Source of the DNA: Vitis vinifera
Taxonomy: Eukaryota > Streptophyta > Magnoliopsida > Vitales > Vitaceae
Direction of reading: 5' to 3'
DNA: 64,000 nt
Assembly (NCBI RefSeq): GCF_030704535.1
Contig: NC_081807.1
Span: 3,017,001 to 3,081,000, forward strand
This document shows, piece by piece, positions 1 to 11,960 of the stretch. A program made the position numbers and the translations under genes. Each line of letters begins with the position of its first letter. Position 1 is the stretch's first letter. The notes beneath the pieces were generated by a model. The model made no database searches. It saw nothing but the letters and a program-made list of their open reading frames with translations, and was not told the DNA's origin.

Positions 1-294
1 AAGTTGGCCCCATCAACAATTGAAATCAACCATTGAAGGTACTGCATCAGTCAAAAACTTCCGTGATCCTATCCATACCAATATTCACTATTTTTTTTTG
101 CAGATAAGAAGCTTCAGCACACATTAACATAGTGCCACAGAATGTAATCAGACATAATCTTCATAACAGGCATTTATGCCTGTATATTAACAGGAACAGT
201 ACAAAGTCACAGAGGGAGAGGTCATGATTTTCAAAGACACCTCCTAGCAATCAATCCAAACTCAAACACAAAGCAAAAAAAAAGAGTACCTTAC
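1..294 (-). other. Intron of the PHOT1-type gene, running off the left edge
   Basis: This stretch follows the splice donor (minus strand GTAAGG) of the last visible phototropin exon. I see no open frame matching the expected hinge or kinase start. It reads as intron, and the next exon should lie left of the window. Confidence 0.6.
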
Positions 295-1674
295 CAAGTT
301 GGCATCAGGAAGTTCTCGAACAGCTTCATCAACATTTTCTGCAGTAGCTTTGACCTGAAAATAAAGAAAAATGGGCAGAAGCATTAAAACAAATGAAGTA
401 GAAACACATTCCGAATCAGATTTTAATTATTTTATTTATAAGAAATATTATGGAATACCATCCCAACCATATATATGATAATGAAACTGGTGCCAGTTAT
501 ACTTGAATGACAGTTGTTTTTTCAAATTCCTGTTCTTTTCTCCCTGTTTTGGTAAAAGAGCATGCTTGTATGATCATTTTCTCAAACAATTATCCTATTG
601 TTGCTGGGCATTTATGTGATAAGAAACATATATAATATTTCTGTAACTACCATGAGAAGAATCAATCAAAATAGCCCTGCACCAGTTGTCAGAATTAAGT
701 TCTTTTTAGAATTGATTTTGGATGAAGTAACTGCACATATGGGAATAGGTTTGACTATATATATACACACAAATATTTTGAAAATGGTTCATCTTAAATG
801 GTAAGGATAAGAGTTTCTTGAGTTAGAGCTATGGTCAGTTACATATTTATGTATGCTGATAGTAAAGGATGTTTAAAGAAACCAGAAGGAAACATGGGAT
901 GAGTATGAACATGCTTGATTAGAAAATCGTTTCCACCTCCAAGTCCTGACATTTAATGCTATATCACCAACACAGATCTCTATCCAGGTCTACTTCCTAC
1001 TGTTATTTCATAAGTTATCAAATGATAGTTGTGCCTCTAAGCTCATATCATGTTGCAAACTTGGTGGGACAGCCAAATATTCTTGTCTTACTGGTAAGTG
1101 GGATCACCTAATCAGCCAACTGAGCACAAACTCTTTTTTTTTTTTTTTAAGATTTTGTCTGAACTTAAAATTTTCTAACTAAATTGATTGATGCTTCTTT
1201 CAAGAGTTCGTGCTTCCTAAAAATTTTCTTACATTTCGTACCTAAATTTCATCATTTCTAGATCTGTATCAGTTTTGTTTAGAATCTTCCCCCACACTCA
1301 GTCCAACTTCCACTCATAAACAATTCAAAGATGGTGAAAAAATATATATACCAGCTTAGCACTTTGTTGCTCAGTTTGCTCTGACAGGCGGTTTCGGAGG
1401 GGTTCCAGATGATCACTTCCATCTAATTGGACACCAATGAAGTATTGAAGTTCACCCTACGAATATAACAGGAGACTTGGAAAGTCATGAAGGAAGCTGC
1501 AGCATAAATACATTCTCTTCATCCAAAACCAAATTAAGAGTTATATAGAATAAGTATCTCATAGCCACCTTTTGGTCACGCATGGGCTGCAAGTGGAATA
1601 AATTCCAGAATTTCTTTCCTGCAAGGCATGTAATCCATGCAATCAATCATTTTGGTATAGCAATTGTTTTGGGG

Positions 1675-1714
<40 letters not shown>

Positions 1715-4653
1715 AAACGTGATGTCTCCAAGCTAAGAACAGATTATTAGCACCATACCGCTCTTTGTGTAGTTGATCAACTGAACAGTGATTTCCCTTT
1801 GTTGTCTGATAGCATCTCTTATCTTTGAGACGGTTCCTTGATCAGTTTCAGGTCCCTGAAGAAATCTGTCCCACAAATGAAGCTAATGAGAATTGAATTG
1901 ATGTTGATGATAGGCAAATTGAATTACTAAATTAACATGTAAAATATACACACCGACAATTTCTTCCCAATATTTCTTCACGAGTATACTCTGTTAATTC
2001 AAGAAAGCTGTCAGAGGCAAATATCTGCACATCAAGGACCAATTGGAATCACTTTCTAGATAATCTGCACAATAAGAACACCTAAACTGCATAACAAAAA
2101 TGTAAGTCTATGTTCTTACAGAAAGTATGCAACAAATAAAGTGTCAAAAATTGAAGGTTCTACTGTTAACAAGAAGATTGAAATGAACAGCAAAAACCAA
2201 CCAAATTTAGCTTTTTAGTATTTATTCTACATTGCTGCCCCACCTACCATACCAAAACTAGAAAGAAAATAAAGAAACATGAAAAGCTTAATCTTACAAT
2301 TGGGTTATCAGGAAGTCTTGGATCGGTTATCACAAAATTCTTTTCAATGCGCTCTAGAGTGGTTGCTAAGTCAATTCCTTGACGTATATCCCTTTCTCTT
2401 TCAGCACGTTCCCAACTGTCAGAGCGTTCTATGTCTTTAGTCATCAAAATCTCTGGCTCAATACTTGGCTGACACTCTTGTGCACTAAAGGAACTTATAG
2501 ATTTTGATTTAAACCTGCAAGAGATCAGCAAACATCTTACATGAAAACCACTACTTGTCTGGGTGTTAAGGCTATCTAGAGGTCATTAAAGTACAGGAAA
2601 ATCTAAGAAGTACATTTCTAGCAGCTAAAGAAAGAAGGGTAGAAAAGGTGAGAATCCTAACAAAATTGTTAACAAAGTATCAACTGCCAAACTTAGTATG
2701 ACAAAGAAACAACTGAATGTTAAATGAAAAGACTCACCCCATTAAAGAAATCCGTGCCGATTTTCTAGATTTCTTGCCAGCTTCCTGACGAGAACCAGAG
2801 CGGGAGATATTTCTGGAATCCACTTGAGGAGTTTGTCTACCAGGTGTGCTTATGTTGTCAAGCTCAGCAGATTTAGGCAGAAGATAATCAAGGTGGAACT
2901 TTTCCACCTCTTCATTCTTGACTGTACCATCATGACTCATAGTTCGAGCATGAGCATGAGAATGGGGATGCTTCACGGTTTGAACAACTTCTGTGATCGA
3001 GCCCAAAGCCTTCTCCTTCTGACGAGCTATTTACATGGAAAACATGAAAAATTAGAATCACTCATAATCATCTCTGAAACCAAATTGGGGGGCTATATTT
3101 GTTTAACTACCATCATAACGGATTAGTGACTGAGGCAATCCATTTGGTCGAACTGCCTTTTCATTCACACCTTCTGTATATTTGCTGACCTCGACCTGCA
3201 TTCTGCAGAAACCATGTTGAACATTTCAATTGAAGAAAGGGTTAGTAGTTATCTTAGCCTCTATTATACCAGAAAACTATAAAGATAACAAAATTGAAAG
3301 AAAGAAAGAAAGAATCTCACCCAATGAATTTGATGACATTCCCCTTGTCATCTTTAATGGGGGTGATGGTTAGAAGATTCCAGAAAGGAGTGCCATCCTT
3401 CTTGTAATTCAAGAGCCTGCCACAGTAGCTATTCCCAGTTTTGACAGAATTTCGTATTTTGGCAACTTCGTTCTCGTCTGTATCTGGTCCCTGAAGAAAG
3501 CGGCTGCAACCACCAAAGAGGACAACCATGTTGAAGTTTGAACCTCCACCACACTTGTACATTTCCAAATCAAAACCCAAAATCCACTGAGAAGAAGAAG
3601 ATGGTGCTGGAAGTACTAGTACTAGCCTTGGGCAGGCCCATTCTTTTCAATTAGAAAATATGAAGGTGACTATTTCTAAATTCTCTGCTTTGGAAAGTAC
3701 TTCTCTCAGTAGAAAAAAAAAATCCCATTGAAGAAAGTTAAAAGAAATATTTGGATGATCCCAATTCCCAAACCTTGAAAACCATCCATGACCTGATGGT
3801 ACTGGTTACAACTAAAGCTTCTACCCTATTTTGAGAAAGTGAGAATATCCTTATAAATAGAAAAGATAAAAAAAAGTTTTGGCTGGTTAACTCCACAATG
3901 GAGTCGATGTATAATCAAATTTGTAGAGATTGAACACACAAGAACTTACCAGTTCCTTCCAATGACCTCCTTGGAAGTGTAACCAGTCATGCTAAAAAAC
4001 CCACTGCTGGCAAACATAATGGGGCAGTCTGGTTTGGTAGCATCTGAAACAACGAAAGTCTGCTGCAGGGTTGACAAAGCATCCTTCAACTCTTGAGATA
4101 CCCTGGGGAAGGACCCTGATTCACCTTCATAATTGGATTCCTCTGATGTCCTAGTTGTTTCCCCTGCAAGTCTCTCTAACGACTTTTTGCTTCGATCCCC
4201 TTCTCCAAATGACCTTCCCAATGCTCGCAGACCGTCTCCCAAATCCGATTTCATAACCAGCCCCCATTCTGCAGTTCTTTCAGCTATTGTGCTTGCTGAG
4301 GTAAAAATCTGATTAGAAGAAGGAGACCGCTCAACTGGACTAACTCCTTCAGCTTTTACACCTGTAATGGAATTATCAGTGACGTTAGACTTCCCAGAAG
4401 CCTCCCTCTGAAATGCCATCCACTTGTTGATAGGCTCCCTACTAGAGCCTCCCTGCTCTACTACTTGTGCCGATGCTGCTATATCTTCATTGTCACCCTT
4501 ATAATCAGTACGCAGCTGTTCTAAATCCTGGCTCCGTGCCGGTTCAAACACCTCCAATGTCTGCTTCCCATCTATAATACTACCGGTGGATTGATACTCT
4601 TTTACTGATGAGGAAGTTGAGGGACTAGAACTCCATGCCCCTGATTTCTCCAT
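295..4653 (-). CDS. PHOT1: Phototropin-1 blue-light receptor, N-terminal LOV1-LOV2 half (3' end outside window)
   Basis: Phototropins are plasma-membrane blue-light receptor kinases controlling phototropism, chloroplast movement and stomatal opening. Ten exons, joined on the minus strand: 3950-4653, 3321-3503, 3111-3202, 2738-3026, 2298-2514, 1954-2024, 1759-1865, 1569-1618, 1352-1456, 295-354. All joins keep frame and encode residues 1-626. LOV1 has GRNCRFLQG with the flavin-adduct cysteine at about residue 235. LOV2 has the same motif with cysteine at about 518, followed by [15 protein letters not shown] and the J-alpha region. The hinge contains [10 protein letters not shown], a basic Ser-rich stretch. 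The N-terminal TAEWGLV and the hinge read as PHOT1 rather than PHOT2. The start is the ATG at 4653. The Ser/Thr kinase domain is not in the window, so kinase function cannot be judged. The cysteine codon of LOV1 is split by the first coding intron. Confidence 0.95.
1680..1712. repeat. (GA)n microsatellite in PHOT1 intron
   Basis: About 16 uninterrupted GA units lie inside the intron between the exons at 1569-1618 and 1759-1865. A length-polymorphic marker candidate; no coding effect. Confidence 0.95.
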
Positions 4654-5800
4654 TTTGGAATTCCCTCCTCAGTGGATACAAATAACAAACACCTACCAAC
4701 ATAAAACGATATATGCTAATGAATTCAACATGTTATGAAAAGAGTGAAACATACAACTTAATCCGAAAATTTAGAATCAAAGTCAGAAGTGCCCACGTGC
4801 AAAAACCAATCAGAGGTGCTAAAGAAAGTACAGATGAAGTTATGAAGGAAAACTGAATAGATTAATCATGGAGCAGAATTCACTAACTAGAAATATTAAC
4901 AGAAATGGATAAATTACTCTGCAAGTAGAATCTTCAAAATTCTAAGGATATGTATTGACTACACATAGAGCAGCATTTATTCTGAAAACTGCAAGACTTT
5001 GTACGTCCCCCCACATACAAAGAACCCACTAAAACAGAACTTCAATTGAAGAAGCAAGAACTCGTATTCGTATAGACAAATTCAAGAAAAGCTAACACAT
5101 TAATCCTCACAGGTGCTGACAGAAATGAGGTCAGGGCGTTGGCAACATTAAAAGCTGGGACAGCAATCAACCCACTGCTCCCTGTGGGTATAACTTGACT
5201 GCAGGCAGTAGGCACCACTCCTTTGGCACTCCTAGTCTTAACTCGCTTTTTGCAGTGTAAAAATGGACAAAATCTCTCAACTTTTGCTGCTTTCAGGAAC
5301 TTGTTGCAATGGAAGGACACCAAGCAGAGGAAGAGACTGTGATTAAATACAAGTAGTTGCCACAGTACCACAGCCAATCCCAATCCAAATAGGGAGGATG
5401 CTTTTCATCACAGCCTTCCTTTACTACAGGTGAGTTGGTACGACAGCATTGAGGCCGTGAAATTGTTTTCACTTATCCAGGTTTATTAAATTTGTGGATT
5501 TTATATTTCCCTACAATGGAAAAAGCAAAAATGGACACCAGAGGCTGCAAAATACCCATCTGGTATTGTTTGAGGATAAATTTCGTTATCACCTCAATGT
5601 CTTTTTGTCCTTTTTTTTCCTTACATATATACTTATAGGTAAGGTGAGTAATGTCCACTTGGGGAAACTTGCACACTCCACTCACCAGCGGCTTCCAAGA
5701 TTCCACGTCCTCTAGTCTTCCACCATAATGGGGTCGTTGATGTTGGTGGGTTCTCATTTAATAACCAATTACTTCTATTTAATAATTATATTGAATTAGC
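4654..5800 (-). promoter_or_regulatory. PHOT1 5' region: likely UTR and promoter
   Basis: Sequence upstream of the phototropin start codon. Several acceptor-like sites lie close above the ATG, so a 5'-UTR intron is possible, but I cannot place its ends or the transcription start. A 113-codon minus-strand frame at 5042-5383 resembles no family and is more likely leader or chance. Confidence 0.35.
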
Positions 5801-5804
5801 TATT

Positions 5805-6025
5805 ATATAAGTTTATAGATTAAATAATTTAAAGTTATAATTACAATAGTCAACATAATTATTAAACGGGTCTTCGTATTATAAATGTTGATTTAAAAAT
5901 TATCTATTTATTAAACGGATTATACAGATTATATAGATTGATACAAATTTGATATTACCTTGATTATATTTAACTCAAATCTATAAAAAATGTGTTGGGT
6001 TTCGATCATATTAATGAATCATAAC
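5805..6025. repeat. Dispersed AT-rich repeat, copy 1
   Basis: A roughly 220-bp stretch in which phrases such as TATTAAACGGGTC, ATTTATTAAACGG and a final GTGTTGG..GAATCAT recur, diverged, at 10800-11030 in the same orientation. It lies downstream of the first reductase gene, as the second copy lies downstream of the duplicate. It is either a dispersed element or the outer part of the segmental duplication. No coding capacity seen. 6026-6435 after it holds nothing I recognise. Confidence 0.5.
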
Positions 6026-6557
6026 AAACTTTGGCACTTCTACTCCATACCATCGACCAACTTCGGCCTCCCCTTGATGAGTAACATTCCTGAATTCTGG
6101 TCATGGTAGAACAATGGAGGAAAAAATGAAGCATGAAATCCAGTGGCTCCGTACAGGACACGGTTGGGCCTTCATTGATTGCAGGAGTGTTAGGTGGTTT
6201 CATAATGGAATTTGTAGGCTTAGTGTGATGAGGATATTTGCATAACATCCGTGGCGGATGTTGATGTAGCTTTGGAATGGACCAGTGATGAAAATGTGGC
6301 ACCAGTTGCAGCCACAAGAGTCGTTAACGACCATGTGGGTGCGTGTCCACATGTCGGCCGTATGGCTGTGGTGGTGCCTCCTCTCATGCTAGTTCTTGTT
6401 TGAATGCATTGTCTCTTACGTCTGATTCAACTATACATAGAAGTCATGAGCATTAACTATACTAAATGTAGGATAATTTTCTCTTTTGCTGTCGTTCTCA
6501 TAGAAAGGCTGTTTACAGCAATGTAAATTCCTTACAGAAATTATCCATCTCATCAAA

Positions 6558-8891
6558 TTAGACTTGACCCAGATGGCCTTTCTCCACCAAAGAGGCAACG
6601 CAGTCATCAAACATCTCCTGGATGGACTTGAACTTGAACCCCAAGCTCTGCAACTTTGAAGTGTTGAACTCATAGTATGGTCTGTCCAAGGCATCAAACC
6701 TGAGATTCCCATACAGATCATCAGCATGATAATGGTTTATAGAACTCACAACCCCAAAAACCCAAATTACCCAACTTAGTATCTGGTTATGTATTTGGTT
6801 CCTCACGATTTTAAAATGCAACTACAAGCAGGTTATGTCCCACAATGTTTTGACAGACATCTCTCGCGGGATCAAAGAAACTCCCACAGCTATAGGTTGG
6901 GTATCAACTCTAATACCATATATAACAACTCATTTTTAATAGTTTAGATATTGTCCACTTTAAGTCCAAAGGACTCTCAAGATGTAAACATGTTTATAAG
7001 ATTAAAAAGATCTCATACATATAACACTTTTTCCATATAATATACATCATAGAATATTGATACAAAAAATGCTAACCTCTTTGGGACAGGCAAGGATGGA
7101 TAGCGAGCCGACAGCAAGGAGGCTAACACATTATTGTCTACCACAGCTGAGTTACAAAGGTATCGTCCATGGGCATTTTCATGCTCATAAACAAGGATGT
7201 GGCAGAGTGCAACATCATCAATGTGAACATATCCCATCCTTCCATTCCATTTGAATTTCTCAGTCTCCCCTGTTTGTTTCAAATCAACACTCTTATATTC
7301 AATCTTTCCATTCCTATACTTACGAACATATATTATCGTTATGGGAATAAAAAGAGACCAACTACCTTTAAGCAAGCCAAGAACATCAGATGCAGTAGAA
7401 CACAAATCAGGTGGCAGGCTAGGTCCAATGACAAATGAGGGAAGAACAGTCACCAAATCGATTCCGTTCTCCTTGCAGAATTCCCATGCTGCCTTCTCAG
7501 CTAGGACTTTTGATAGAGCATACCATATCTTTTATAATCCATTAATCCATCCCCATGTAAAAAAATCCATGAATTAATAGGAAAATATGTTAGCTACTGA
7601 TTTAATGCACCATAAAAATGTAACATCGTAGCAGAGTTTTGCATCCCTTTGGCATAGGTTTCAGTTGTAGACTATTTGTCTATGTCACGCCTTTCAACTC
7701 ATGCGACAACTTCAGAAGAAAGAAATGTTACCTGGAGGCTCTCACAAAGTTCCACAGAGCTCCAGGAGGACTCGTCCAAAGGTATTTTCGGGTCAAAATC
7801 ATCTCTTACCCTCGCAGCGGAAGAGGATGAAGTCAGTACTACACGCCTTAGAGATGGGTTCTTCTTACATGAACGAAGAACATTTAATGTGCCTTCAACA
7901 GCAGGTACCAGGATCTCTGCCTATTGCCAGAGAAATAGAAGTAAAAACAGTGCAATTACCATAATCAAATGGTGAAGGTTTGGGAGCTCATTGCATTAGC
8001 GTTTTTTTTCCCTTTTAAAAATCAGATCCCATTGTAGAAAAGGGCTCATCTCTCAGATAGATTGTTGGCCTGCCCAACTGGGATTTTCATTAAGGTAGCT
8101 AGCTCCCTCTGATTAATTGTTTTTCAGCCACCATTTGCAGACAAAGCAGAGCAGTAAAGAGAGAAGAAGACTGTACTCAGTGTGGATCATAATATCACCA
8201 AATAGATTAATTTAGGTTATGTTTGATTTGAAGAAAAATAGATTCAACATCAATAAATTATTTTTTAGTTAGTTGTAATGTCACCTGGGCAAAGTCAAGG
8301 AAGAGTAAAAATTTTCTCAATTGGCTAATTTTGGTGTGATTGTGTGGTGGTTGGGATAGTGGAATCTACTATGTAGACTCTAAATGGCAACATGTGGGGA
8401 TTTGGCTGGGGCAGCACCAATAAAAGAAGAAAGAGAGGAGAAGAAAGCAACAAGCCTTTGGATCAGCTCCAATAAAAGAAGAAAGAGAGGAGAAGAAAGC
8501 AACAAACCTTTGGATCAGCAGCAGATCCCATTACTGGTGAAGCAGTGTGGAAGACACCATGGCACCCCATAATTGCCTTGTCAAAACTGCCCTCCTCCAT
8601 TAAATCAGCCCTCACCAATGTGAGCCTCTCCCTTGCTCCCTCCAGCCTCCACAGATGTGCCAGCTTCTTGTCATTTCCTGCTCATAATTCATCATCTTTT
8701 CTCTGTTAAGAAGGCAAGAAAACAAGCAAAAAAGCAGAAGTTACATGCAATAATGATCAGTGGGTGGTTTCTGTACCTGGATCTCTAACTGTTCCAGTGA
8801 CATGATACCCAGACAAGAGAAGCCTCTTAACCAGCCAAGAAGCCAGAAACCCAGATGCCCCCGTTACACAGACGACCATCTTTTGATCCAT
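6558..8891 (-). CDS. SNL6: Cinnamoyl-CoA-reductase-like protein, SNL6 type (NAD(P)-dependent extended SDR)
   Basis: Member of the DFR/CCR branch of extended short-chain dehydrogenases, which reduce aldehydes, CoA thioesters or flavonoid ketones with NADPH in the cytosol. Rice SNL6 is linked to defence lignin; the substrate here is unknown. Exons, minus strand: 8777-8891, 8508-8677, 7732-7920, 7366-7528, 7077-7269, 6558-6699; 972 nt, 323 aa, no stop or frame break. The N-terminal Rossmann motif [17 protein letters not shown] lies near residues 9-25. The catalytic tyrosine/lysine motif is WYALSK at about residues 159-164, in place of the KNWYCYGK signature of true lignin CCRs, so monolignol CCR activity is doubtful. 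The C-terminus ends [18 protein letters not shown]. The start is the ATG at 8891; a second in-frame ATG follows four codons later. It is the intact member of a tandem pair; the other copy is 12552-15521. Confidence 0.93.
6790..7045. mobile_element. Repeat insertion in intron 5 of the intact SNL6-type gene
   Basis: Intron 5 is 377 bp here but 153 bp in the duplicate. The extra block lies between CTGGTTATGTA and ACATCATAGAATATTGA, which are adjacent, with small changes, in the duplicate. It contains AGATATTGTCCACTTTAAG, TCCAAAGGACTCTCAAG and a GTTTATAAGAT stretch, shared with the relic at 11961-12440 and, from memory, with a widespread plant transposon beginning TGTAACGGCCC. Borders are approximate. 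Confidence 0.55.
8417..8520. repeat. 52-bp tandem duplication across a splice donor
   Basis: Two nearly identical 52-bp units, 8417-8468 and 8469-8520, each include the end of exon 2 and the start of intron 2. On the minus strand the right unit reads AAG|GTTTG and the left unit AAG|GCTTG. The right unit supplies the donor that preserves the reading frame. Confidence 0.9.
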
Positions 8892-8966
8892 TAATTTTCC
8901 TTGCTCAAGAAGAAGAAGAAGAAGATAAGCTGCTGCACCTCTCCTCTCCTACACTTAGTCCAATAC

Positions 8967-8980
8967 ATATATATATATAT
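8967..8980 (-). promoter_or_regulatory. TATA-like run upstream of the SNL6-type start codon
   Basis: An alternating TA run 76-89 bp before the ATG at 8891. Position and sequence fit a TATA box with a short leader, but a plain AT microsatellite is equally possible. The duplicate has lost the full run. Confidence 0.3.
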
Positions 8981-9099
8981 CCACGGCTGTTTTAAAATAT
9001 ACATGTTGGAGAAGGTATGGCTGCACATGATATCCTTGTGACTTTCTACAGGTGAAGGTTGGACTTACAGGTAGGAAAGGCATCTTAAAATGGTGCGTT

Positions 9100-9391
9100 C
9101 ATGCTCTTCTTTTTGTGACCTATTAGTCTACTACCAAGTACCAAGAAGCATCTACAGAACTTTCAACTACTACGTATATGACAAGAAACACTCTTTTTCT
9201 TATTGTTCTCCTCCATCTCTAAAAAAAATTATTTTCATGTTCAAAATCACGAGAGAAAACATTAATGGAGATCACATGATTCCACAAAGAGCTCTCGCTG
9301 CTAACGATCCCATCTAGCTAACACAAAAATATAAATGGCAATGAAAAATTTTATTATAAAAAGATAGGTAAAAACATATTCATACATGTTA

Positions 9392-9426
<35 letters not shown>

Positions 9427-10799
9427 TTATTTTTCATCTCATAGGAACAGCAAAGTCTCTATAGAAGAAAAGTGGTATACTATAATTATGTAAGGACACC
9501 TGATGAGTGGCCTCTCGCTGACAGAAAAGTTGAATAGTAACGTATCTTCTCACCTAGAAGATGTGTTGATTTTTTCTTTTCAACCAATCAAGTCAAGATC
9601 ACAGGTATAGTTATGTTAAGTATAATGGTCTCAGTACAAGAAAGGTTCTTTCTTTTCTAATTGAATTGGGAAGGAAAAAAAAAAAAGATCAAATCAATCC
9701 TTTTGATGCAGACTTAGCATACTTTAGACCCCTAAAACGAATTCACATAAGTAAAAATAAAATTTTAGTACATCATAAAGTATGTTTTATCTTCTAAATA
9801 TGATAGTGAATGTCTTATCAATACACAAATGTATAACTCCTTAGGAATTTCAATTGTTATTTATTACTGTATGAATTGGGTTCAAGCTTTCCCCAGCCCC
9901 TTCTCATCAATGGACTCCTAACATATATGAAAAAGTGCGATTCGTTTGATAAATTCCTACCTCTATCTATCTCGAAGATGTTTGGATTTTTCAAAACTCC
10001 ATGAATATGTAGAAGATAATTGATCATTTGATAGTCAAATTTTACTCAAAATGTTATAAAGTTCGGTTCCAAAAATTATTATAATTCATTTTTCAATCGC
10101 TTTTATAGATATTTTGCTTTGTAATCTCTTTTCAACGGGAAAAAAAAAAAAAACACTATTAATAAAGTATTCATGGGATAGGTCTACATCGAAGGAGGCC
10201 CTCAAATAGATAAAGTTGAAGATAAGTGCAGGGGATATGACCCTTCACCTAACAAGATTTCAATGTCTCACAAAGGGACGGTTGGCCTAAATTTGTTCAG
10301 CGCTAATAATCCACTTTTAAGGGTTTTTTTTCACAATCACATGTGTTTTAAAAATATATATATATTAAAGGATGGTAATTATGAATTTATTTTTAAAAAT
10401 AAGAGAAGAATTCTAGGTCAAGGCAATAAATTCATGTCATAATCATTTTTTTAAGACATAATTGCAGTACAAATTCATAAATCATGTATATATTAAAATT
10501 TTATTTTGAAAAAACAATTTTACCTCATAATTAATCATATCAAAATGATCTTTTTAAAAAATGATTATAAATCTATAACTATGCTTATACTAAAAATCTT
10601 ATTTTGAAAAGATGATTTTACTTAAAATAAAAAAAATAAAATATAAAATTTTGGATCTCTGTTATTATAAAATAGTTTTTTGAAAAGATAATTTTTGTAT
10701 GTAAATTTTAAAAAAATATATTATATTTTTATAAATATTTTATAAATCAAACATATTTATGACTCAATTGACTTTTTTATTTAAAAACAAATTTAAATG
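9100..10799. other. AT-rich intergenic DNA
   Basis: Between the two reductase copies. It holds an (AT)n run at about 9395-9424 and several A/T homopolymers. No supported gene, RNA or complete element seen. Confidence 0.6.
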
Positions 10800-11030
10800 A
10801 GTCAAATATAGATTACGTAGTTTAAAATTATAATTATGTTAATCAACGTATTATTAAATGGGTCAATTCAGGTCAAATTCGTGTTATGTAGGTTGAACAA
10901 AAAACTACTTATTTATTAAATGAGTTATGCAGGTCAATGCAAATTTACCCTAAATCCAATTATACTCAACCCAAACTAGCGAAAAACTTGATGAGTTTGA
11001 GTCGTGTTGGTGAATCATATTAAATTATGT
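10800..11030. repeat. Dispersed AT-rich repeat, copy 2
   Basis: A diverged partner of 5805-6025, with TATTAAATGGGTC, a repeated GTCAA..TTCGTGTTATG phrase and a terminal GTGTTGGTGAATCATATT. From 11031 to about 11930 follows non-coding, repeat-like DNA with a TATAAATA box near 11874 that might be a degraded LTR; I could not find its ends. Confidence 0.45.
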
Positions 11031-11960
11031 CGCCCCTAAGTGCACTTATGTGTACAGTTATACATTAGACAGAACCTACGGTAAATCATGACATAAGGTT
11101 ATTGGACAGTTATGACTTCACCAATTTGTTATGTCGTATCGTCTCTCAACCTTGAGAGAATATCGAACTTGTGCAAAAATTTGTAATGGTTTTAACTAAC
11201 GAGTGAGATCTTAAAGTGATCATATATTACCTATGGATTGGATCACTATTGGTAAAAGTCGATAACAACAGGTATTCTCAATAAAGGCGTTATGATATTT
11301 CATAAACTTTGAGATAGTGTGTCTCCTTAGGTAATCATAAGGAAGTATGTTCAAGTAAACCATGTTCATAATAGTTTCTTAAGTGAAACTTGATATAAAC
11401 TCTCTATGAGTTATAACATGTTAGTTTATCACACAATAAGAGAATTTGTAACTTAAGAATGGTAGAGGTAATATTGATCGAGAGGTTGATATCATTCACC
11501 TTATTAGATTACATAGCGGATAATAAGTCACAAATTTGAGCACTCTCAATGTTATTTGCATAGACTACTGGAATGCAGTTGACTTTCTATATTGAAATGT
11601 TAAATCAACTTCAAAATTGAATTTTAAAATAGCTAATATTGTCCTATGGGTTCCAATAGTCCATGTTTGAACTCATATTCTTATATGACATGGTTTATGA
11701 GGGTTGCATTGGTTTTTGGTGTCCTTATGTGTGTTTAAATATGCAAGGTTGTATAAGAATTAGTAAACACTATCTTTGGACTGAATTAATTAATTAACTA
11801 GAACTATATTAGATTAATTAATCAATTAGGACTCATTTTGGCTTAATCGAATAGCTCAAGCCCAAGGGAAGCCTATAAATACCCCTTTAAGAGTTAGACC
11901 TTCATACTTTTGTCATTCTCCCTTATGTTCTAGAATTATAGTCATGGTAAAATAATGGAT

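Noticed and set aside
5042..5383. 113-codon minus-strand open frame upstream of PHOT1
   Set aside because: No family resemblance, non-coding-like composition; more likely leader or intron sequence.
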